Shown piece after piece: positions 27,472 through 38,629 of a stretch of 64,000 nt of DNA. The stretch is taken from contig NZ_CP034451.1 of assembly GCF_003952525.1 (NCBI RefSeq), positions 1,054,001 through 1,118,000 on the forward strand. Reading direction: 5' to 3'. Below the pieces are notes generated by a model. That model was not told the origin of the DNA, searched no databases, and saw nothing but the letters and a program-made list of their open reading frames with translations. The position numbers and the translations under genes are program-made. Source of the DNA: Mesorhizobium sp. M3A.F.Ca.ET.080.04.2.1 (GTDB lineage Bacteria > Pseudomonadota > Alphaproteobacteria > Rhizobiales > Rhizobiaceae). Positions within the stretch are counted from its first letter, which is position 1; each line of letters starts with the position of its first letter.

Positions 27472-29478
27472 ATGCTCGGAAAGCTCGACTGGTCGGCCAT
27501 TCCCTTCGATCAGCCCATCCCGCTCGGCGCGGCGCTGATCGTCTTCCTGGCGGCCGTCGCGGTGCTGATCTGGATCACTGCAAAGGGATACTGGCCGTAT
27601 CTGTGGCACGAATGGATTACCTCGGTCGACCACAAGCGCATCGGCGTGATGTACATCGTCCTGGCGGCGCTGATGCTTCTGCGCGGCTTCATCGACGCCA
27701 TCATGATGCGCACCCAGCAGGTGCTGGCCATCCATGGGCCGGGCTACCTGCCGCCGGAGCATTACGACCAGATCTTCTCGGCCCACGGCACGATCATGAT
27801 CTTCTTCGCCGCGATGCCCTTCGTCATCGGGCTGATGAATTTCGTCGTGCCGCTGCAGCTCGGCATCCGCGACGTCGCGTTCCCGACGCTGAATTCCGTC
27901 AGCTTCTGGCTGACGGCAACGGGGGCGCTGCTGGTCAACATCTCGCTGGTCATCGGCGAGTTCGCGCGCACCGGCTGGCTGCCCTACGCGCCGCTGTCGG
28001 AGACGACCTATTCGCCTGGCGTCGGCGTCGACTATTACCTGTGGTCGATCCAGATCTCCGGTGTCGGCACGCTGCTGACCGGCGTCAACCTGGTGACGAC
28101 CATCCTCAAGATGCGTGCCCCGGGCATGGGGTATCTGCGCATGCCCATGTTCTGCTGGACCTCGCTCGCCTCCAACCTGCTCATCGTCGCGGCGTTTCCG
28201 GTCCTAACGGCGACGCTCGCGATGCTCACGCTCGACCGCTATCTCGGCTTCCACTTCTTCACGAACGAAGCCGGCGGCAACCAGATGATGTTCGTGAACC
28301 TCATCTGGGCGTGGGGGCACCCGGAGGTCTACATCCTGGTGCTGCCGGCCTTCGGGATCTACTCCGAGATCTTCTCGACCTTCTCCTCGAAGCCGCTGTT
28401 CGGCTACCGTTCGATGGTCGCGGCGACGTTGTTCATCTGCATCGTGTCCTTCATGGTCTGGCTGCACCACTTCTTCACCATGGGCGCCGGCGCCGACGTC
28501 AACGCGGCCTTCGGCATCGCCACCTCGGTCATCGCCGTCGGCACCGGGGTCAAGATCTACAACTGGCTGTTCACCATGTATGGCGGGCGGGTCCGCTTCG
28601 ACACTCCGATGCTGTGGGCGCTGGGTTTCGTGACCACCTTCATCATCGGCGGCATGACCGGCGTGCTGCTCGCCGTCCCGCCGGCCGACTTCATGCTGCA
28701 CAATTCGCTCTTCCTGGTGGCGCATTTCCACAATGTGATCATCTCGGGCGTGCTGTTTGCCGCCTTCGCCGGTTTCACCTACTGGTTCCCGAAAGCTTTC
28801 GGCTTCCGTCTGCACGAAGGCTGGGGCAAGGCCGCGTTCTGGTTCACGCTTGCCGGCTACGTGCTGGTCTTCGTGCCCCTCTACATCGTCGGCCTGCTCG
28901 GCATGACGCGCCGCCTGCAGCATATCAACATGGACCTGTGGACGCCGTGGCTGATGGTGGCGGCCCTCGGCATTGCGGTGATGATCGTCGGCGCCGCGTG
29001 CCAGGTCGCGCAGTTGATCGTCTCGATCCGCCATCGCGACGCGATGCGCGACGAGACGGGCGACCCGTGGGACGGGCGCTCGCTGGAATGGTCGACATCC
29101 TCTCCGCCGCCCGTCTTCAACTACGCGCATCTGCCGCATGTCGAGGATGAAGAGCCCTACTGGAGCATCAAGCAGAGGGCCGTCGAGGAGCAAAGCGCGC
29201 AAGCCGAAGAGGAAGGCTATGCGCCGATCGAGATGCCGCGCAACAGCCCGACCGGGTTCGTCACCGCCTTCTTCGCCACGCTCATCGGCTTCGCGCTGAT
29301 CTGGCATATCTGGTGGCTGGCGATCGTCGGCTTCATCGGCGCCTACGCCACCTTCGTCGTCTTCGCCTGGCGCGACCATAGCGACTACGAGATTTCAGCC
29401 GACGAGGTCGAGCGCATCGACCGCGACGGCAGGGCCGCGCAGCTCGCCTGGATGCGCAAGCGGGAGCGCGTGGCATGA
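27472..29478 (+). CDS. cyoB: Cytochrome bo3 quinol oxidase subunit I
   Basis: A 668-residue heme-copper oxidase subunit I that reduces oxygen with electrons from ubiquinol and pumps protons. Key motifs are visible: [11 protein letters not shown] (low-spin heme His), [14 protein letters not shown] (CuB His with cross-linked Tyr), VWLHHFF (two CuB His) and [11 protein letters not shown] (heme ligands). About 14 helices are expected. The SD sequence GGAGG at 27461 sits six bases before the ATG at 27472; another ATG at 27466 overlaps the cyoA stop but is too close. Operon with cyoA, cyoC and cyoD. Confidence 0.96.
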   Translation: MLGKLDWSAIPFDQPIPLGAALIVFLAAVAVLIWITAKGYWPYLWHEWITSVDHKRIGVMYIVLAALMLLRGFIDAIMMRTQQVLAIHGPGYLPPEHYDQIFSAHGTIMIFFAAMPFVIGLMNFVVPLQLGIRDVAFPTLNSVSFWLTATGALLVNISLVIGEFARTGWLPYAPLSETTYSPGVGVDYYLWSIQISGVGTLLTGVNLVTTILKMRAPGMGYLRMPMFCWTSLASNLLIVAAFPVLTATLAMLTLDRYLGFHFFTNEAGGNQMMFVNLIWAWGHPEVYILVLPAFGIYSEIFSTFSSKPLFGYRSMVAATLFICIVSFMVWLHHFFTMGAGADVNAAFGIATSVIAVGTGVKIYNWLFTMYGGRVRFDTPMLWALGFVTTFIIGGMTGVLLAVPPADFMLHNSLFLVAHFHNVIISGVLFAAFAGFTYWFPKAFGFRLHEGWGKAAFWFTLAGYVLVFVPLYIVGLLGMTRRLQHINMDLWTPWLMVAALGIAVMIVGAACQVAQLIVSIRHRDAMRDETGDPWDGRSLEWSTSSPPPVFNYAHLPHVEDEEPYWSIKQRAVEEQSAQAEEEGYAPIEMPRNSPTGFVTAFFATLIGFALIWHIWWLAIVGFIGAYATFVVFAWRDHSDYEISADEVERIDRDGRAAQLAWMRKRERVA

Positions 29479-30167
29479 GCGATCACGCGGGCGCCTTCTC
29501 CGGCGGCATCGCCGGCCGCGCGAGGCGCGGGCCGGACCGGGCCGGCCGCGGCGGGCACGGGCACGACCTGCTTTCGGCGACGGGGCACGGCCAGGGTGGC
29601 CCGGCTTCCAAGTTCGTGACGGTGGCCTACGGCTTCTGGATCTTTCTTCTCTCCGACATCATCATCTTCTCGGCGTTCTTCGCCGCCTACGCGGTGTTGT
29701 CGAAGGCTACGGCCGGCGGGCCGACGGGAAAGGACCTGTTCGAGCTGACGCGGGTCGCGGTGCAGACCGGACTTCTGCTGACATCGAGCTTCACCGGCGG
29801 CCTCGCAACACTGGCGGCCCATCGCAGATCGATGGCCGCCACCCAGTCCTGGCTCCTCGTCACCGGCCTGCTCGGCGTTGCCTTCCTGTTCCTGGAGGTG
29901 CAAGAGTTCGCGGCCATGGTCGGCGAGCAGGCCGGTCCCTCGCGCAGCGCGTTCCTGTCCGCCTTCTTTGCCCTTGTCGGCTGCCATGGGACGCATGTCG
30001 GACTGGGCCTGCTCTGGCTCGGCACCATGATGGCCCAGCTCTGGGTGAAAGGCTTCCGGGCCGACTTTCTGCGCCGGCTTCACTGCTTCGGCCTGTTCTG
30101 GCACGCGCTGGACATCATCTGGGTCGCCATCTTCACCCTGGTCTATCTGCTGGGAGCGTCGCCATGA
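29475..30167 (+). CDS. cyoC: Cytochrome bo3 quinol oxidase subunit III
   Basis: A 230-residue COX3-type subunit with five predicted helices. The segment [30 protein letters not shown], then [25 protein letters not shown] and [14 protein letters not shown] are typical of CyoC. The first ~45 residues are unusually rich in Gly, Arg and His and are probably cytosolic. Start overlaps the cyoB stop as ATGA. Confidence 0.94.
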   Translation: MSDHAGAFSGGIAGRARRGPDRAGRGGHGHDLLSATGHGQGGPASKFVTVAYGFWIFLLSDIIIFSAFFAAYAVLSKATAGGPTGKDLFELTRVAVQTGLLLTSSFTGGLATLAAHRRSMAATQSWLLVTGLLGVAFLFLEVQEFAAMVGEQAGPSRSAFLSAFFALVGCHGTHVGLGLLWLGTMMAQLWVKGFRADFLRRLHCFGLFWHALDIIWVAIFTLVYLLGASP

Positions 30168-30574
30168 CCGATATCGACACCCGGACCGAGGAGCAGTTCG
30201 ACCATCGCGATTCAGCGCCGGGCGAAGAGCGCATCACCGAACACGAGCTGGCGGGCGGCCTTTCGGGCTATCTCCTCGGCTATGGCTTGGCGATCCTGCT
30301 GACCATCGCCTCCTTTCTTGCGGCGCAGACCGACCTCATCTACCAGCCGGCGGTGATCTCGGCGCTGGTGGTGCTGGCGATAGCGCAGATGGGGGTGCAC
30401 CTCGTCTTCTTCCTGCATCTGACCACGGGACCTGACAACACCAACAACCTGCTCGCGCTCGCCTTCGGCGTTCTGATCGTCGCGCTGGTCGTGCTCGGCT
30501 CGGTGTGGATCATGGCTCATCTCGACCTCAACATGGCCCCGATGAGCGCCCGTCAGGCCGGGATGATGCCATAA
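30164..30574 (+). CDS. cyoD: Cytochrome bo3 quinol oxidase subunit IV
   Basis: A 136-residue CyoD with three predicted helices (GYLLGYGLAILLTIASFLAA; AVISALVVLAIAQMGVHLVFFLHL; LALAFGVLIVALVVLGSVWIM) and the conserved QMGVHLVFFLHL core. The start overlaps the cyoC stop as ATGA. This is the last gene; a heme O synthase gene (cyoE), often at this point, does not follow. Confidence 0.93.
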   Translation: MTDIDTRTEEQFDHRDSAPGEERITEHELAGGLSGYLLGYGLAILLTIASFLAAQTDLIYQPAVISALVVLAIAQMGVHLVFFLHLTTGPDNTNNLLALAFGVLIVALVVLGSVWIMAHLDLNMAPMSARQAGMMP

Positions 30575-30669
30575 GGCGGCCGGCGCCAGTTTGCTTGGCG
30601 CTTTCCGGCATGGGTCGCCACCGTCATGGCCGGCTCGATCGAAGCCGCGCAATGATGACGATGCCTGCA

Positions 30670-30696
30670 TGACCCCATGCCAAGAGCATGGGGTCA
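30670..30696. terminator. Hairpin between convergent cyoD and the sulfite-oxidase gene
   Basis: A perfect 11-bp stem TGACCCCATGC/GCATGGGGTCA with loop CAAGA. It lies between convergent genes. There is no T-tract on either side, so it may act as an mRNA-end hairpin rather than as an intrinsic terminator. Confidence 0.6.
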
Positions 30697-30730
30697 CATC
30701 GAACTCAAGGTTTGATAGGCTTTCAGCCGG

Positions 30731-31888
30731 TCAGTGAATGCCGATGCGTCGCGTCACCTGACCGTTGCTTTCCCAGTAGGTATGCTTCTTGGCTATGATG
30801 GGATCGTCCATTGCGGGCTGGACCTGCCCTCCCGTGCTAACCGCACGCGAGGTGACCGTGTGCTCCCCAGCGGAGGGCTTCGGCCAGTCGATGGACCATA
30901 TCTTCCAAGCGAAGTCCGCCTTTTCGGTTTCGTCGATGGTCGCCGGCATCCATGGCCCGTGATCGATCTTCACCTCGACCCGCTCGATCGGCGCACCCCA
31001 GGCCGCCCCGACGATCCGGTAATCATTCCCGATATGAGTGACCCGGGCCGGTGCGGACTTCAGGCGCGCCCGCCCGACAGAGGTTTCCACCCATACCGTC
31101 TCTCCGTTGTGCTCCTCCTCGCGCAGCGTGACATAATCGCGTCCCATGAACTGGTTCACGAAGCGCTGGTCCCTCACTTCGATTCGCTTGAGCCATTTCA
31201 CGTTCGCGATCCCGTACCAGCCCGGCGCTATCAGCCGCAGCGGGAACCCGTTGTCAGCAGGCAAGCCAGTCCCGTTCATCTCGTAGCAGAGGATGTTTTT
31301 GGGGTCCAAGGCGTCGGCGAGCGACATGCTGCGCGCAAAGTTCTGCGTAAACTTGACATCGTCGGCTCGCTTGATTTCACCTTTGTCAGTGCCCCAGAAA
31401 ACAACCTCGATACCACTGTCGAGGACGCCGACCTCCTCAAGGATCGGGGCGAGCGGCGTGCCGGCCCAGCGAGCATTGCCAATCCCACCATTGAAGAACG
31501 GCAGGCCAGTATTGCCCGAACATTCGACTGTGAACGTGACTTCCTGGCGCGGTCGAGCCTTGATGTCGGCGAGCGTCAGGGCTGTCGGCTTTTTGACGGA
31601 GCCGCCAATTTCGAGCTTCCACGTGCTTTCGTCGACGACGGGCCGGTTGAAATGCGCGATTGAAAAGAACTTGTCGTTGGGCGTCACCCAGGAATCGAGA
31701 TCCTCCCACACCAACTGATTTTTGACGACCTGCGGAACCGGGTTCGGCGGCAGCTGATCGAGCCATTTGATGACTTCTTCGCTGGCCCGAGTTGGAAATG
31801 CATAGGCAATCCGCGATTGAAAGGACGCCAGCGCAACGAGGGTTGCCCCTCCTCGAACCATGAATTCACGTCTGGGAAGGTAATGCAT
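30731..31888 (-). CDS. Tat-exported sulfite-oxidase-like molybdoenzyme
   Basis: A 385-residue periplasmic enzyme of the sulfite oxidase / SorA family. It begins with a twin-arginine signal (LPRREFMVRGG, then a hydrophobic stretch to IAYA), expected for a folded molybdopterin protein. The Moco-binding Cys is in VECSGNTGLPFF (Cys123); FPLRLIAPGWYGIANVKW and the C-terminal dimerisation domain (RIVGAAWGAP, VTSRAVSTGG) are present. SorA passes sulfite electrons to cytochrome c; no cytochrome subunit gene is beside it. The start at 31888 follows GGAGGAG. Substrate other than sulfite is possible. Confidence 0.88.
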   Translation of the reverse strand: MHYLPRREFMVRGGATLVALASFQSRIAYAFPTRASEEVIKWLDQLPPNPVPQVVKNQLVWEDLDSWVTPNDKFFSIAHFNRPVVDESTWKLEIGGSVKKPTALTLADIKARPRQEVTFTVECSGNTGLPFFNGGIGNARWAGTPLAPILEEVGVLDSGIEVVFWGTDKGEIKRADDVKFTQNFARSMSLADALDPKNILCYEMNGTGLPADNGFPLRLIAPGWYGIANVKWLKRIEVRDQRFVNQFMGRDYVTLREEEHNGETVWVETSVGRARLKSAPARVTHIGNDYRIVGAAWGAPIERVEVKIDHGPWMPATIDETEKADFAWKIWSIDWPKPSAGEHTVTSRAVSTGGQVQPAMDDPIIAKKHTYWESNGQVTRRIGIH

Positions 31889-32332
31889 GATAACTTCTCC
31901 TCCAGTGAAAAGCTCAGTTCTCCTCAAGTAATAAGTGCGAATAGCGACTGATGAGTGCGAATAGCGACCGGGATCGCGAAAAGCAGAAGCCGGAGTGGAA
32001 CAAGTCCGAGTTGGAAGCGCGCCCTAGTTGAAGCGACGCCTCCCGCTCTCAATTCGCCAGCTTGTCAGGTCCGAGCCGGCGATCTTCAACTATACGCCTT
32101 ATCTGTGATCGTGACGAGGGCTCGCAGCTTCGCATCTGGGCTTCGTGCTCCAAGATCGAATGCCGCCGACGATGGTGCGTTGGATCTTGCGAGCGGCATG
32201 GATCTGGTCAGCACCGATCTCAGCCTAGAGGCGCTGCCGGGTCCGGGACGCGAAAGCAAACAAGGCTCCCTAAGGAGCCTTGCCGCGACATTTCGATGGC
32301 AGAGTGCCTGCTTTTCCGCAAACGGCTTTGGC
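31889..32332. other. Intergenic region
   Basis: About 440 bp between the sulfite-oxidase gene and the hydrolase gene. Apart from the terminator at 32252-32282 I see no gene. The sequence TGATGAGTGCGAATAGCGAC region near 31950 contains a short direct repeat of TGCGAATAGCGAC. Confidence 0.5.
32252..32282 (-). terminator. Terminator for the DUF900-type hydrolase gene
   Basis: Perfect 9-bp stem CAAGGCTCC/GGAGCCTTG (32261-32282) with a four-base loop; on the minus strand it is followed by TTTGCTTTCG. It lies 50 bp after the stop codon at 32333. Confidence 0.7.
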
Positions 32333-33457
32333 CTAGGCATCGACCAAAGCTGGCGTCGAACGCTTGCGAGACGGAGCGGCCGTCCTCTTGGGCACGATGA
32401 CGTAGCGGCGCGGTACTGCTGTCGCCACCCGGCCAGGGATCTTGTCCGATGCCTGCCCTGAAAGAACCGCCACGGCGTCGTCGCGCACTGGTCCATAGAT
32501 CCGGTAATATTGATGGCTGGTCGCGTTCAGCTCGGCCGGAACTACGTTGCTCACGTCCACCGCCACGACCTTGTCGCTGATGGTCGCCATATTATCGGGA
32601 CCGGTTGCGCCGAGGCGCGGACCGTTGAACTGGAACGTGCCGCTAAGCACGGTAAGGACCCAGTCCTCATGCGTATAGTAGACGGTTACTCTGCGCCCGA
32701 GGTCCGGCAGGGCCCTCAACTTGTCCTGCCTGTCAAATGCATCGGAATCCTCGTCGGCCGCGGCGAGAATGATCTGGCGAAACACGGTCGGAAGATGGGT
32801 GGCCGGCGCGGATGGCAGTGGGTCGCCGGCGTCGACGTCGCGCGGCTGCGCCAAAAGCGCCTGGACACCGAAGCGCAGAACGTAGTTGCCCATGCTATGG
32901 CAAAGCAGGTGGATGACAGGCGGTGACGCGTTGGGCGCTGCTTTGGTCATTTCAGCCACTTCAGCCATCAATCTGCGGACGACCCGCGCGAAGGCCGGAC
33001 CGCTCTGTCGAGCCATACCCCTGTCGAGCTGGTATCCCAACAGCGTGCCCTGCGAAGGCCAGCCAAAGGCGAGAATGTCCGCGTCGATCCCATAGAATGC
33101 GAGGATGGTGGCGGCGCGTTCCATGCTGTCGCTGAAGGTGTTGAAGAAGCCATGGACGAACAAGACGATGGTCTTGGCCGAGGCAAGCGAAGGACGGAGC
33201 GCCGAAAACAGCTCGTCGCTGCCTCGCTTGGGTTGCTGCCCAAGGCCGACAAGCATCTTTTCGTCATAGACGCGCAATGATCCCGGAACGATCTTCCCCT
33301 GTTTCGGGGCTCCGGAAACGGCAACCTGGATCTGGCCATATCTCAGGTCCATGCCCTGCGCCTGACTGAGATATGGCCCGAAGCCTGTAATCTTGCCCGC
33401 ACTGCCGACAATGGGATTGCGGTTCGTGGCAAAATAAACGGTGTATTGCTTGGACAA
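32333..33457 (-). CDS. Alpha/beta hydrolase, DUF900 type
   Basis: A 374-residue protein of the DUF900 hydrolase family. It opens with the family sequence YTVYFATNRNP, then shows the oxyanion region TIVLFVHGFFNTFSDSMERAA and the nucleophile elbow HLLCHSMGNYVLRF, followed by IILAAADEDSDAF (acid) and VYYTHEDWVL. Substrates are not known. The start is a TTG at 33457 with GGAGGAGG upstream; there is no suitable ATG. The C-terminal ~35 residues are basic and Pro/Arg-rich (RYVIVPKRTAAPSRKR), perhaps a flexible tail. It lacks a signal peptide. Confidence 0.85.
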   Translation of the reverse strand: MSKQYTVYFATNRNPIVGSAGKITGFGPYLSQAQGMDLRYGQIQVAVSGAPKQGKIVPGSLRVYDEKMLVGLGQQPKRGSDELFSALRPSLASAKTIVLFVHGFFNTFSDSMERAATILAFYGIDADILAFGWPSQGTLLGYQLDRGMARQSGPAFARVVRRLMAEVAEMTKAAPNASPPVIHLLCHSMGNYVLRFGVQALLAQPRDVDAGDPLPSAPATHLPTVFRQIILAAADEDSDAFDRQDKLRALPDLGRRVTVYYTHEDWVLTVLSGTFQFNGPRLGATGPDNMATISDKVVAVDVSNVVPAELNATSHQYYRIYGPVRDDAVAVLSGQASDKIPGRVATAVPRRYVIVPKRTAAPSRKRSTPALVDA

Positions 33458-33743
33458 GGCCGCCTCCTCCGAATGAATGGTCGCATTCAGTCACTGTCAG
33501 GGCACGGACGCCGCTCGCGCGGGAACGGTCCACCGCGCGGACTAGGCCTATGTCAATTCGCTTAAGTTGAAGCCGGCGCCTCCCCTGAATAACAATAAGC
33601 TCTCTTTTTGAATTTCAGTCAATTACACTTTGCAATTACTTTGTTCTTTGCAGCTAGACCACAGCCGGCGCGAAGGCTGACAGCGTCAGGCGGGCTGTCT
33701 CCTGATCGAAGCGCAAACGCATCGAACAAGCCATCTGCCTGCC
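33458..33743. other. Intergenic region, AT-richer than average
   Basis: About 285 bp without a recognisable gene. The part around 33580-33660 is clearly richer in A and T than its neighbours. No repeat was found. Confidence 0.4.
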
Positions 33744-33774
33744 AAAAAACAAGGCCCTCGGGACGAGAGCCTTG
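33744..33774 (-). terminator. Rho-independent terminator of the sugar ABC operon
   Basis: On the minus strand an 11-bp stem CAAGGCTCTCG/CGAGGGCCTTG (one mismatch) is followed by TTTTTTGG. It lies ~30 bp after the stop of the binding-protein gene at 33806. Confidence 0.9.
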
Positions 33775-33805
33775 TCGCAACAACTTCGACGGGTAGAGCC
33801 CTGCC

Positions 33806-34795
33806 CTACTTCCCCATCAACTGCTTGGCGTTTTCCGCCGTGATCGCGGTGGTGTCCACCGTCACGGTCGGTTCCACCGAGGTCGCGCAGTCGAGCAGGA
33901 TCTTCTTCGACATCTCGATCGCTTCCTTGGCTCCGGTCGGATAGGTGAAGGTCGCCGCCCAGTCGCCCTTGGCCACCGCCTCGATGCCGCCGGCCGGGCC
34001 GGGCAGGCCGTCGGTGCCGATGATCTTGACGTCCTTGCCGGCGCCCTTGGCGGCCAGCAGCGCGCCCGCCGCCATCATGTCGTTCGACGCATAGAGCACC
34101 TTGATGTCGGGATGCGCCTGCAGCATGGCAGCAAAGGCGGTCTGGGCTTTATCCGGAACCCAGTCGGCGGCCTGCTCGGCAACTATCTGGATCTTGGCGT
34201 TGGCCTTCACGCCTTCCTTGAAGCCGTTCAAGCGCTCCACCGCCGGCGTCGAGCTCGGCAGGCCTTCGAGCACCGCCGCCTCGCCGCCATCGGGCAGCAG
34301 CTTCGTGGCCGTGAACTTGCCGGCTTCCTCGGCGATCTTGAAGTTGTCGCCGCCGATGAAGGCCGTGTAGTCCTTGCCGGGTTCGCCCACCGTCTTGCGG
34401 TCGAGTTCGATCACCGGAATGCCGGCGTCCATGGCGCGCTTCACGGCCGGCGTCAGCGGGGCGGCCTCGAAGGGCGAGATCAGCAGAAGATCGACCTTCT
34501 GGGTGATGAAGTTGTCGACCTGCGAAGTCTGCGTGTTGACGTTGCCGGCGCCGTCGGCGATCTGCAGCGTGAAGCCCGGCACTTCCTTAGCGGCCGCCGT
34601 CAGCTCGTCATTGACGTGCTGGCGATAGGGCTCGGCGTTGTTGGCTTGCGAAAAGCCGATGACGAACTGGCCGTCCTTGGCACAGGCCTTGACCATCGGG
34701 TCGGCGGCCTGGGCGCCGCCTGCGATGCACAGGCCGGCCGCGCCCGCCAGAAGTGCAGTCCGCAGGACGCGCGATCCTCTCAGTGTGGTTTTCAT
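33806..34795 (-). CDS. Sugar ABC transporter, periplasmic binding protein
   Basis: A 329-residue RbsB-type (type I) periplasmic sugar-binding protein. The signal peptide ends GGAQAAD; the mature part shows FVIGFSQANNAEPYRQHV, LLLISPFEAAPLTPAV, GIPVIELDRKTVG, DYTAFIGGDNFKIAEEAG and VLYASNDMMAAGA, in the usual ribose/galactose-binding order. The specific sugar is not evident. It is the last gene of an operon (repressor, ATPase, permease, binding protein), which is an unusual position for a binding protein. GAGGAGGAG precedes ATG 34795. Confidence 0.92.
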   Translation of the reverse strand: MKTTLRGSRVLRTALLAGAAGLCIAGGAQAADPMVKACAKDGQFVIGFSQANNAEPYRQHVNDELTAAAKEVPGFTLQIADGAGNVNTQTSQVDNFITQKVDLLLISPFEAAPLTPAVKRAMDAGIPVIELDRKTVGEPGKDYTAFIGGDNFKIAEEAGKFTATKLLPDGGEAAVLEGLPSSTPAVERLNGFKEGVKANAKIQIVAEQAADWVPDKAQTAFAAMLQAHPDIKVLYASNDMMAAGALLAAKGAGKDVKIIGTDGLPGPAGGIEAVAKGDWAATFTYPTGAKEAIEMSKKILLDCATSVEPTVTVDTTAITAENAKQLMGK

Positions 34796-34874
34796 GCTCA
34801 GTCTCCTCCTCTGTCGGGCCGGGGGACGGCCTGACCTCTGGTTTCAGTCTTCGAGGTGTGCTGCCGCCGGCCTC

Positions 34875-35950
34875 CTATCGTCCCAAACCCTCGCGGCGGC
34901 GAACGAGGGATTGAAGCACTGCCGCCAGGACGATGATCGCGGCGGTCGCGAGCAGCTGCGTGGCGGGGGTGATGTTGTTGAGCTGAAGGATATTGGCCAA
35001 GGCACCAAGCATGATGGTGCCGGCGACCGTGCCGACCATCGAGCCGGCGCCGCCGAACAGGCTGGTGCCGCCGATAACGACGGCAGCGATCGCGGTGAGC
35101 TCATAGCCCATGCCGTCATTGGCGCTGCCGAAGTTGAACTGGCCGGCATGGACGATGCCGGCAAGCGCGGAGGCAAAGCCTGTGATGGCATAGACCGCAA
35201 TCTTCACCATCGACACCGGCACGCCGGAAATGCGGGCGGCGCGCTCGTTGCCGCCGACGGCATAGACGTAGCGGCCGAAGCGCGTGGTGTTGAGAACCAG
35301 CGTGGCAATCGCGGCGAAGATGATGAAGACGATGGTGGCCACCGGCACGGTGTTGTCGAACAGGCGCTCGCCCAGCACCGCGAACACCGGCGGCGCCAGG
35401 CCCGGTCCGTCGCCATAGGAGATGTTGATGTACTGGTTGCCGGAAACGATCAGCGCCAGACCGCGCGCCGCCTGCAGCCCGGCCAGCGTGACGATGAACG
35501 GCTCCAGCCGGAAGCGGGTGGAGATCGTCCCCTGGACGATCCCAAAGACGACGCCCATGACCAGCACCGCCAAAATGGTCGGGATAAGCCCGAAGCCACC
35601 AGAGATCATCATGGTGGCTGTCACCACGGCGGAGAGGCCGAGCACCGCCCCGACCGAAAGGTCGATGCCGGCGGTGATGATGACGAAGGTCATGCCGATG
35701 GCGATGATGCCGGTCTCCGACACGGCGCGCACGATGTTGGCGATGTTGTCGGGGTTGAGGAACAGGATCTCGCCGTGGCGCCGCGGCGAGAAAATGACGC
35801 CGCCGATGGCCACCAGAACCAGACCGATCAGGCTCTGGAAACGCACGACGATCGCCAGCGGGTCGACGCGATGCTTGGGTGCCGCCGTCACTTGCGCCGC
35901 CGGGCTTGATCCTGCCGGGCTGGCCGCCACCGAAATCTTCTGGTCCGACA

Positions 35951-35951
<1 letters not shown>
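34875..35951 (-). CDS. Sugar ABC transporter, permease
   Basis: A 358-residue RbsC-type permease (BPD_transp_2). The N-terminal ~50 residues are Ala/Pro/Ser-rich. The membrane domain contains GMTFVIITAGIDLSVGAVLGLSAV, FIVTLAGLQAARGLAL, YAVGGNERAARISGV and TAIAAVVIGGTSLFGG, the family markers. The start ATG 35951 shares one base with the ATPase stop (TGATG), with GGGAGG before it, so translation is coupled. Confidence 0.92.
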
Positions 35952-37464
<1,513 letters not shown>

Positions 37465-37468
<4 letters not shown>

Positions 37469-38478
37469 GCTCGCCTCATGCGAACCGGCTTCGCGCAGGA
37501 CTGGCGCGCCTGCAGCGTCGCCTGCAGCCGCACGGAGCGGGGTGCCGCGTCGCTGGAGGCGATGCGGGCGCTCAGAAGCGCTGCCGCCTGGCGGCCGATC
37601 TCGGTGCAGGGCTGCTCGACCAATGTCAGCCTCGGCTCGAAACAGTCGGCCCATTCGAAATCGTCAAAGCCGACCAGCGACAGGTCGCGCGGGATCGAAA
37701 GCCCCTTCTCGCGGACGGCGCGGACTGCCCCGATCGTCGTCATGTTGTTGCCGGTGACCAATGCGGTGGGCGGCTCCGGCAGCGACAGGATCGCATGCGT
37801 CGATGTCGTGGCGCCCGCCGTGTCGACATTCTCCGGCGAGACGTAGCGCGGCAGGCACTCAAGTCCATTGGCGGCGAGCGAGGCGCGGAAGGCCTCGATG
37901 CGCTCGCGCGTCGTGGCCAGCCCCGGTTGGCCGGCGATGTAGCCGATGCGCCGGTGGCCAAAGGAGGCGACGTGGTCGATCAGCGCCCGCATCGCCGTCT
38001 GATTTTCGACGCCGATCTGGTCGAAGCGGTCGTCGGCGAAGCGGTCGATGAGCACGCAAGGCAGCTTCTTTTCGGCGAGATAGGCGATCGCGCGTTCTGG
38101 CGAGCCGGACGGCGCCAGAATGACGCCGTCGACACGGCGCTGGTGGAAAGCGCGCACCACCTGAAGCTCGCGCTCGGGATCTTCCTGCGTGTCCGACAGG
38201 AACACCATCAGGCCGAGGCGCGCGCACTCGGCTTCCACCGCACAGATGATGTCGGTGAAATAGGGGTTGGAGATCGCCGAGATCGCGAGGCCAACGCTGT
38301 TGGTCGAGGCCACTTTCAGCGAGCGCGCCAGTTCGTTGGGCTGGTAGCCCATGGCGGCGATCGCGTCGTTGATCAGCTGCGCCTTCTCGGGCGAGACGAA
38401 ACGCGTGCGGTTGACGACATGCGACACGGTCGAAACCGAAACGCCGGCGCGGCGCGCGACCTCAGCCATTGTCGGCAT
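37465..38478 (-). CDS. LacI-family transcriptional regulator
   Basis: A 337-residue LacI/GalR repressor. The helix-turn-helix is MPTMAEVARRAGVSVSTVSHVVN at the N terminus with the hinge helix YQPNELARSLK, followed by a periplasmic-binding-protein-like sugar domain (VGLAISAISNPYFTDIICAVE, VDGVILAPSGSPE, RIGYIAGQPGLATTRERIEAF, GFDDFEWADCFEP). It is the first gene of the operon it presumably controls, overlapping the ATPase gene by four bases, so it would be autoregulated. ATG 38478 is used, since residues before it lack similarity. The inducer is probably the transported sugar. Confidence 0.92.
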
Positions 38479-38629
38479 GCGAACGGAGTGCTGCCAAGCA
38501 CACCTCCCTCGATTGCGTTTCCCGTCCCGCTCTTCGGCGAGATCTGCGACGACCATAGAATCATCGAAACGTTTGCGCAATCGATTCGATGAGCGAGCGC
38601 ACGAGATTTTTCTGACGGAAATGTCGAAA

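Noticed and set aside
27603..29150. 515-codon frame inside cyoB
   Set aside because: Alternative phase of cyoB with Arg/Ala-biased composition; cyoB carries all ligands.
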